Positions 6,088 to 9,775 of a stretch of DNA of 9,775 nucleotides are shown here, one piece after another. Position 1 is the stretch's first letter, and every line of letters starts with the position of its first letter. This stretch comes from Acidimicrobiaceae bacterium (GTDB lineage Bacteria; Actinomycetota; Acidimicrobiia; Acidimicrobiales; RAAP-2), in NCBI GenBank assembly GCA_003157945.1, contig PMFY01000077.1:13340-23114 (forward strand), given 5' to 3'. A program made the translations under genes and the position numbers. The notes beneath the pieces were generated by a model that worked only from the letters and a program-made list of their open reading frames with translations, searched no databases and was not told the DNA's origin.

Positions 6088-7410
6088 ATGGCCGGGGGGC
6101 AACACGGGAATCGTCTGGTTCGTGCCGTCGCGGCTGTCCTGGTCATCGGTGCGCTCGCCGTGGTCGCGCTGCCCGGCCAGGTTGCCGGGGCGGCGGGAAC
6201 ACCCCTGTCGATCGCGACGGGCCCGCTCGCCGTGGCGACCGTCGGCCAGGCGTATTCGGCGCCGCTGACGGCGACCGGAGGGAACCCCCCCTACCGGTGG
6301 AAGCTGATGGCCCATTCCGGCAACCTCCCCGACGGCCTCGCACTGGGCAAGACCACCGGCGTCATCTCGGGGACGCCGACCACCCTCGCCACCACCTCGA
6401 CCTTCGTCGTCAAGGTGTCGGACAAGCGACTGCACGGGACGCAACATTCGGCGAAGGCCACCCTCACGGTCACCGTCGTCAGCGTCCCACCGGGGCCGCT
6501 CCTCGGGGCGACAGGCATCGCCGCGGGCGGTGACCACTCCTGCGCCCTCGTCACCCTGGGGACCGTCGACTGCTGGGGCGACGACAGCCACGGCCAGCTC
6601 GGCGACGGCCAGCTGGCGGATTCGGTGACCTCCGCCGTGGGGGTGACCGGGCTGACCGGGGCGACAGCGGTCGTCAGCGGTTGGGGCCACAGCTGTGCAC
6701 TCCTCCCGGGCGGCACCGTCAGCTGCTGGGGCGCGAACGGCAACGGCCAGCTCGGCGACGGCACGACCACCGATGCGTCGACTCCGGTCACGGTCGACGG
6801 ACTCACCGGGGCGAAATCCCTGGCCGCCGGGTGGGGCCACACCTGCGCCCTGCTCACCGGCGGGACCGTCGACTGCTGGGGCTACGACCTCGACGGGGCG
6901 CTCGGCAACGGCGGCACGACCAACACGACGGCCCCCGTGCCGGTGACCGGGCTCACCGGCGCGACCGCCCTGGCGGCCGGCGCCGACCACACGTGCGCGG
7001 TCCTCGCCGGTGGGGCGGTGGACTGCTGGGGCTCGAACTTCTCCGGTGAGCTCGGCGACGGAACCACGACCGACTCGTCGACGCCGGTCCCGGTCAAGGG
7101 GCTCACCGGGGTGAAGGCCCTGGTGGCCGGCGACTACCACACGTGCGCCCTCTTGGCCGGAGGGACGGTGGACTGCTGGGGCTACAACATGTTCGGCCAG
7201 CTCGGCGACGGAACCACGACCGACTCGTCGACCCCCGTGGCCGTCGGCCGGATCACCGGCGCCACCGCCGTGTCCGCCGGCACCAGCCACACCTGTGTCG
7301 TCACCGGGGCGGGCTCGGTCGACTGCTGGGGCGCCAACGCGGCCGGCCAGCTCGGCGACACGACCACCGACAACTCGTCGACCCCGGTGGTGGTGACCGG
7401 GCCGGCGTAG
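6088..7410 (+). CDS. Secreted protein: signal peptide, putative Ig domain, six RCC1-type repeats
   Basis: A 440-aa exported protein. Residues 1-36 form a signal peptide (MAGGQHGNRLVRA, hydrophobic core AAVLVIGALAVVAL, likely cleavage around VAG-A). Residues 38-131 resemble the He_PIG putative Ig domain: TVGQAYSAPLTATGGNPPYRW, LPDGLAL, TGVISGTPT and a final strand of alternating Thr/Val. Residues 141-440 hold six RCC1-like blades of almost exactly 50 aa, each with H-(T/S)-C-(A/V)-(L/V), then (V)-(D/S)-C-W-G, then a G-(Q/E/A)-L-G-D loop, TTTxSSTPVxV and GLTGA. The His begin at 150, 201, 251, 301, 351 and 401. Each blade has two Cys 10 residues apart (152/162 to 403/413), suggesting six disulfides outside the cell. 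A seven-blade propeller is the eukaryotic RCC1 norm, so six is notable. There is no LPxTG or C-terminal anchor. The role is unknown; extracellular binding or adhesion is inference. Confidence 0.9.
   Translation: MAGGQHGNRLVRAVAAVLVIGALAVVALPGQVAGAAGTPLSIATGPLAVATVGQAYSAPLTATGGNPPYRWKLMAHSGNLPDGLALGKTTGVISGTPTTLATTSTFVVKVSDKRLHGTQHSAKATLTVTVVSVPPGPLLGATGIAAGGDHSCALVTLGTVDCWGDDSHGQLGDGQLADSVTSAVGVTGLTGATAVVSGWGHSCALLPGGTVSCWGANGNGQLGDGTTTDASTPVTVDGLTGAKSLAAGWGHTCALLTGGTVDCWGYDLDGALGNGGTTNTTAPVPVTGLTGATALAAGADHTCAVLAGGAVDCWGSNFSGELGDGTTTDSSTPVPVKGLTGVKALVAGDYHTCALLAGGTVDCWGYNMFGQLGDGTTTDSSTPVAVGRITGATAVSAGTSHTCVVTGAGSVDCWGANAAGQLGDTTTDNSSTPVVVTGPA
6511..7410 (+). repeat. 150-bp coding repeats encoding the RCC1 blades
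   Basis: Six units with a period of 150 bp (the first is 153 bp). Most are diverged, but one stretch is identical for 32 bp between 7051-7082 and 7201-7232, exactly 150 bp apart (CTCGGCGACGGAACCACGAC and the following bases). This points to a recent duplication or gene conversion between blades 4 and 5. Confidence 0.85.
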
Positions 7411-7445
7411 CCGACCTCGTCGCGCCGTGGTGGTCCCGGTCGCTC

Positions 7446-7451
7446 TATCAT
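7446..7451 (+). promoter_or_regulatory. Candidate -10 box for the amidohydrolase operon
   Basis: TATCAT, a close match to TATAAT, lies 30 nt before the ATG at 7482 and shortly after the RCC1-repeat stop at 7410. The expected transcription start near 7458 would leave a short leader containing GGAAGGA. No good -35 hexamer is visible 16-18 nt upstream. Confidence 0.45.
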
Positions 7452-7481
7452 GCGCGGACCGCCGACTGGAAGGACGTGACG

Positions 7482-8360
7482 ATGGGGATGCCGCACGACG
7501 TGGGGATCGTCGACACCATGATCGGGTTCCCGCACGCGGACATGGCGGGGGTCTACGACTTCATCACCCGCCAGACCAAGGACCGGGAGTCCAAGGAGGA
7601 CTTCAAGTTCCCGGCGGAGTACATGTTCAAGGACGTGCCCGAGAAGGTGCTCACCGAGGCCCAGGACCCGGTGGCCGTCACGCTCGGCGAGATGGACCGC
7701 TGGGGTGTCGAGCGCGGGCTGATCGGGATCGACGAGGCCGAAGGGGCCGGAGCCGACGCCCTGAAGCGGTACCCCGACCGCTTCATCCCCTCGATGTCGG
7801 TGGACCCCAACCACGGCATGGACGGCATCCGGGCCATGGTGCGGGCCTACGAGACGTGGGGCATCCGGGCCGTCGGGGTCTTCCCCTCGGGCACCTTTCC
7901 CCAGGTGGCCATCAACGACAAGCTGATGTACCCGATCTACGCCAAGTGCGTCGAGCTGGGCATCCCCGTGTTCTGCTGCGCCGGCGTGCCGGGGCCCCGG
8001 CTCAGGTACGCCCCGCAGGCCGTCGAGCTCATCGACGAGGTGATGTTCGACTTCCCGGAGCTCGTGTTCGTGACCCGGCACGGCTGCGAGCCGTGGACGG
8101 AGCTCGCCGTGAAGCTGATGCTCAAGTGGCCGGGGCTCCACTACTCCACGAGTGCCTTCGCGCCGAAGTACTACCCCAAGGACGTCATCGACTTCGCCAA
8201 CAAGCGCGGCAGCGACAAGATCATCTACGCCGGGTACTACCCCATGGGGCTCTCGCTCGAGCGGATCATGACCGAGATGCGCGACGTCGGACTGAAGGAC
8301 GAGGTGTGGCCGAAGTTCCTGCGCACCAACGCCCTGCGCGTCCTCGGCCTCGACGCCTGA
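7482..8360 (+). CDS. Amidohydrolase family 2-like protein with altered metal site
   Basis: A 292-aa TIM-barrel protein of the PF04909 type. It starts at ATG 7482, 7 nt after GGAAGGA (7468-7474); the frame is open upstream into the RCC1 gene, but that part is a shadow. Family features are GLIGIDEAEG, YPDRFIPSMSVDPN (97-110), GIRAVGVFPSG (127-137), a central GIPVFCCAGVPGPR, VFVTRHGCEPW with H200, and KIIYAGYYPMG (246-256). The usual N-terminal DxHxH reads D11-T-M13-I-G15, and the usual GSD(Y/W)P reads A-G-Y252-Y-P, so three of the four classic metal ligands are replaced. H200 remains. Either the protein uses another metal or acid/base set, or it is a non-catalytic partner. It lies 49 bp before the second amidohydrolase, probably in one transcript. 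The substrate is unknown; the family includes decarboxylases and lactone or amide hydrolases. Confidence 0.85.
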   Translation: MGMPHDVGIVDTMIGFPHADMAGVYDFITRQTKDRESKEDFKFPAEYMFKDVPEKVLTEAQDPVAVTLGEMDRWGVERGLIGIDEAEGAGADALKRYPDRFIPSMSVDPNHGMDGIRAMVRAYETWGIRAVGVFPSGTFPQVAINDKLMYPIYAKCVELGIPVFCCAGVPGPRLRYAPQAVELIDEVMFDFPELVFVTRHGCEPWTELAVKLMLKWPGLHYSTSAFAPKYYPKDVIDFANKRGSDKIIYAGYYPMGLSLERIMTEMRDVGLKDEVWPKFLRTNALRVLGLDA

Positions 8361-8409
8361 GCCGGACACCGACCAGCACCCACCGACACCCATCGACCGG
8401 GGGATCCCG

Positions 8410-9603
8410 ATGACCATCGACTACACCACCTTCGACGCCGACAACCACTACTACGAGGCCACCGACGCCTTCACCCGCTACCTCGACAAGGGCATGGCCC
8501 GGCGCACGATGCAGTGGGCCGAGATCGACGGGCGCCGACGTCTGCTGGTGGCCGGGGCGATCAACCGCTTCATCCCCAATCCGACGTTCGACCCGGTGGC
8601 CAAGCCGGGCAGCCTCGACGAGTACTTCCGCGGCCGCAACCCGCGCGGCCAGGACATCGCCGCGCTGTTCGGCGACCTCGAGCCGATCCGCCCCGAGTAC
8701 CGTGACCGGGACGCCCGCCTGGCCGTCATGGACGACCAGGGGATCGACGGCTGCTTCATGTTCCCGACGCTGGGCGTGGGCATGGAGGAGGCGCTCGGCG
8801 ACGACCCCGAGGCCGCCGTGGCCGCATTCCACGCCTTCAACCGGTGGCTCGAGGACGACTGGGGCTACGCCTACCGTGACCGGATCTTCGGCGCGCCGAT
8901 GATCCCCCTGGTCGACGTCGACGCCGCTGTGGCCGAGCTCGAACTGGTGCTGGACCGGGGCGCCAGGATCGTCTGCATCAAGAGTGGGCCGGCCATCACC
9001 CGGGACGGGCGGGTCTCCCCCGGCGACGCCCGCTTCGATCCCTTCTGGGCCCGGGTGGACGAGGCGGGTGTGACGGTCGGGATCCACTCGGGGGACGCCG
9101 GGTACAACCGCTACATCGACGACTGGGAACAGGTGGGGACGTTCCGCGCCTTCGCCTACTCGCCGCTGCGCATCGTGCTGAGCGCCAGCCGCCCCCCCTA
9201 CGACACCATGGCCGCACTGGTCTGCCAGGGTGTCTTCGACCGCTTCCCGAACGTCCGGGTGGCCAGCATCGAGGCGGGTGCGGACTGGGTGCCCGACCTC
9301 CTGAAGAAGCTCGCCAAGGTCTACGGGCAGAGCCCGACGGGCTTCGCCTCCGATCCGGTGGCCACATTCCGGCGGCACGTCTGGATCGCCCCCTTCTACG
9401 AGGACGACATGGCCCAGCTGAAGGACCTCATCGGTCTCGACCACATCCTGTTCGGCTCGGACTGGCCGCACGCCGAAGGTCTCGCCGACCCGACCGCGTT
9501 CGCCGACGACCTCCGACGGTGCGGCTTCGACGAGGACGAGATCCGGACCGTCATGCGCGACAACGGCCGGCGCCTGACCGGGTCGGCCCGGGTGCCCGCA
9601 TGA
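8410..9603 (+). CDS. Amidohydrolase family 2 (ACMSD/LigW-like fold) metal-dependent enzyme
   Basis: A 397-aa PF04909 protein starting at ATG 8410, 5 nt after a GGGGGA element. The N-terminal strand FDADNHYYEATDAF (8-21) supplies D9, D11, H13 and E16 in the place of the family HxH. Later motifs are GCFMFPTLG (114-122), RIFGAPMIPLVD (158-169), VTVGIHSGDAG with H226, ASIEAGADWVPDLLKK with E288, and ILFGSDWPHAEG with D351, the C-terminal metal-site Asp. A C-terminal helical segment ends VMRDNGRRLTG, typical of the family. It is longer than the first amidohydrolase because of an N-terminal insert (about 30-90) and a longer barrel. Known relatives by fold are aminocarboxymuconate-semialdehyde decarboxylase and gamma-resorcylate decarboxylase, but hydrolases exist as well, so the reaction is not assigned. 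Its stop overlaps the start of the next ORF (ATGA at 9600-9603). Confidence 0.9.
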   Translation: MTIDYTTFDADNHYYEATDAFTRYLDKGMARRTMQWAEIDGRRRLLVAGAINRFIPNPTFDPVAKPGSLDEYFRGRNPRGQDIAALFGDLEPIRPEYRDRDARLAVMDDQGIDGCFMFPTLGVGMEEALGDDPEAAVAAFHAFNRWLEDDWGYAYRDRIFGAPMIPLVDVDAAVAELELVLDRGARIVCIKSGPAITRDGRVSPGDARFDPFWARVDEAGVTVGIHSGDAGYNRYIDDWEQVGTFRAFAYSPLRIVLSASRPPYDTMAALVCQGVFDRFPNVRVASIEAGADWVPDLLKKLAKVYGQSPTGFASDPVATFRRHVWIAPFYEDDMAQLKDLIGLDHILFGSDWPHAEGLADPTAFADDLRRCGFDEDEIRTVMRDNGRRLTGSARVPA

Positions 9604-9775
9604 GGGTCGGCGAAGGGCGGGACCTCGGCGCCGAGGACCGGGCCACGCTCGCCGTCCTGGTGCGCGAGTACCTGCTCGACGGCCATCTGATCGACCGGGC
9701 CGGCATGCCCCACCTCATCGGGGCCTTCGGCCGCGACGTCATGCGGGACATCGCCATCGACGAGTGGATGGGCGC
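9600..9775 (+). CDS. Unidentified protein, N-terminal fragment, translationally coupled to amidohydrolase 2
   Basis: ATG at 9600-9602 overlaps the amidohydrolase stop as ATGA, and the frame is open to the window end (58 codons). The sequence starts MRVGEGRDLGAEDRATLAVL and continues with VREYLLDGHLIDRAGM, then HLIGAFGRDVMRDIAIDEWM. It is mostly amphipathic helix with many acidic and basic residues; no signal peptide or cysteine is seen. I do not recognise the family from this fragment. Codon use matches the upstream genes, and the 4-bp overlap argues that it is a real gene made together with the amidohydrolase, plausibly a partner or the next enzyme of the same pathway. A chance ORF is unlikely given the overlap and composition. 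Confidence 0.7.
   Translation, partial: MRVGEGRDLGAEDRATLAVLVREYLLDGHLIDRAGMPHLIGAFGRDVMRDIAIDEWMG

Noticed and set aside
5221..7290. 689-codon minus-strand frame with repeated Arg/Gly/Val segments
   Set aside because: The apparent repeats are the antisense image of the RCC1 blades and glycosyltransferase codons; there is no start context or domain.
7143..7481. N-terminal extension of the first amidohydrolase into the RCC1 gene
   Set aside because: That part is a shifted reading of the RCC1 repeats; ATG 7482 has a good Shine-Dalgarno at the right spacing and begins the family domain.
1..9775. Defence system, CRISPR array, mobile element or tRNA/rRNA gene
   Set aside because: No direct repeats with regular spacers, transposase or integrase motifs, toxin-antitoxin pairs or tRNA-like cloverleaf sequences were seen on either strand.

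Overview
The window is very GC-rich, with GTG as well as ATG starts and G/C-dominated third codon positions. Several genes carry only a TAnnnT box just in front of the start codon, a pattern typical of leaderless transcription. Together with the gene families present, this suggests a high-GC Gram-positive bacterium (Actinomycetota, possibly an Acidimicrobiia-like lineage). The class-level guess is inference. I see no rRNA, tRNA, CRISPR array, transposase, integrase or phage gene. The region reads as ordinary chromosome with a few unusual secreted proteins and one noteworthy enzyme pair.

Left block, minus strand (1-4489). Reading right to left, it holds a complete M20-family metallopeptidase (4489-3053), a hotdog-fold acyl-CoA thioesterase-like protein (2949-2311), a large exported protein built from five DUF5666-like beta domains with a Gly/Ser/Pro/Thr tail (2066-258), and the first 71 codons of an alpha/beta hydrolase running off the left edge (213-1). 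The peptidase, thioesterase and hydrolase each have a TAnnnT hexamer exactly 6 nt before the start codon and no convincing Shine-Dalgarno. They are probably separate leaderless transcription units. The exported protein instead has a strong Shine-Dalgarno. A 27-bp tandem repeat lies between the peptidase and the thioesterase.

Middle block, plus strand (4605-7410). A GT4-type glycosyltransferase (4767-5897) is preceded by a possible 13-codon leader ORF that overlaps its start. Next comes a secreted protein with a putative Ig-like domain and six 50-residue RCC1-type repeats, each with a Cys pair (6088-7410). It is driven by the clearest -35/-10 promoter in the window (6006-6033).

Right block, plus strand (7446 to the end). 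Two amidohydrolase-family-2 (PF04909) proteins, 292 and 397 aa, are followed by a third ORF joined by an ATGA overlap and cut by the window end. The second amidohydrolase keeps recognisable metal-site features, while the first has lost the usual N-terminal HxH and the C-terminal Asp. The arrangement suggests a co-translated set whose members act together, perhaps as a catalytic subunit with a divergent partner plus an accessory protein. That role and the substrate are inference. This cassette is the best candidate here for under-described biology.
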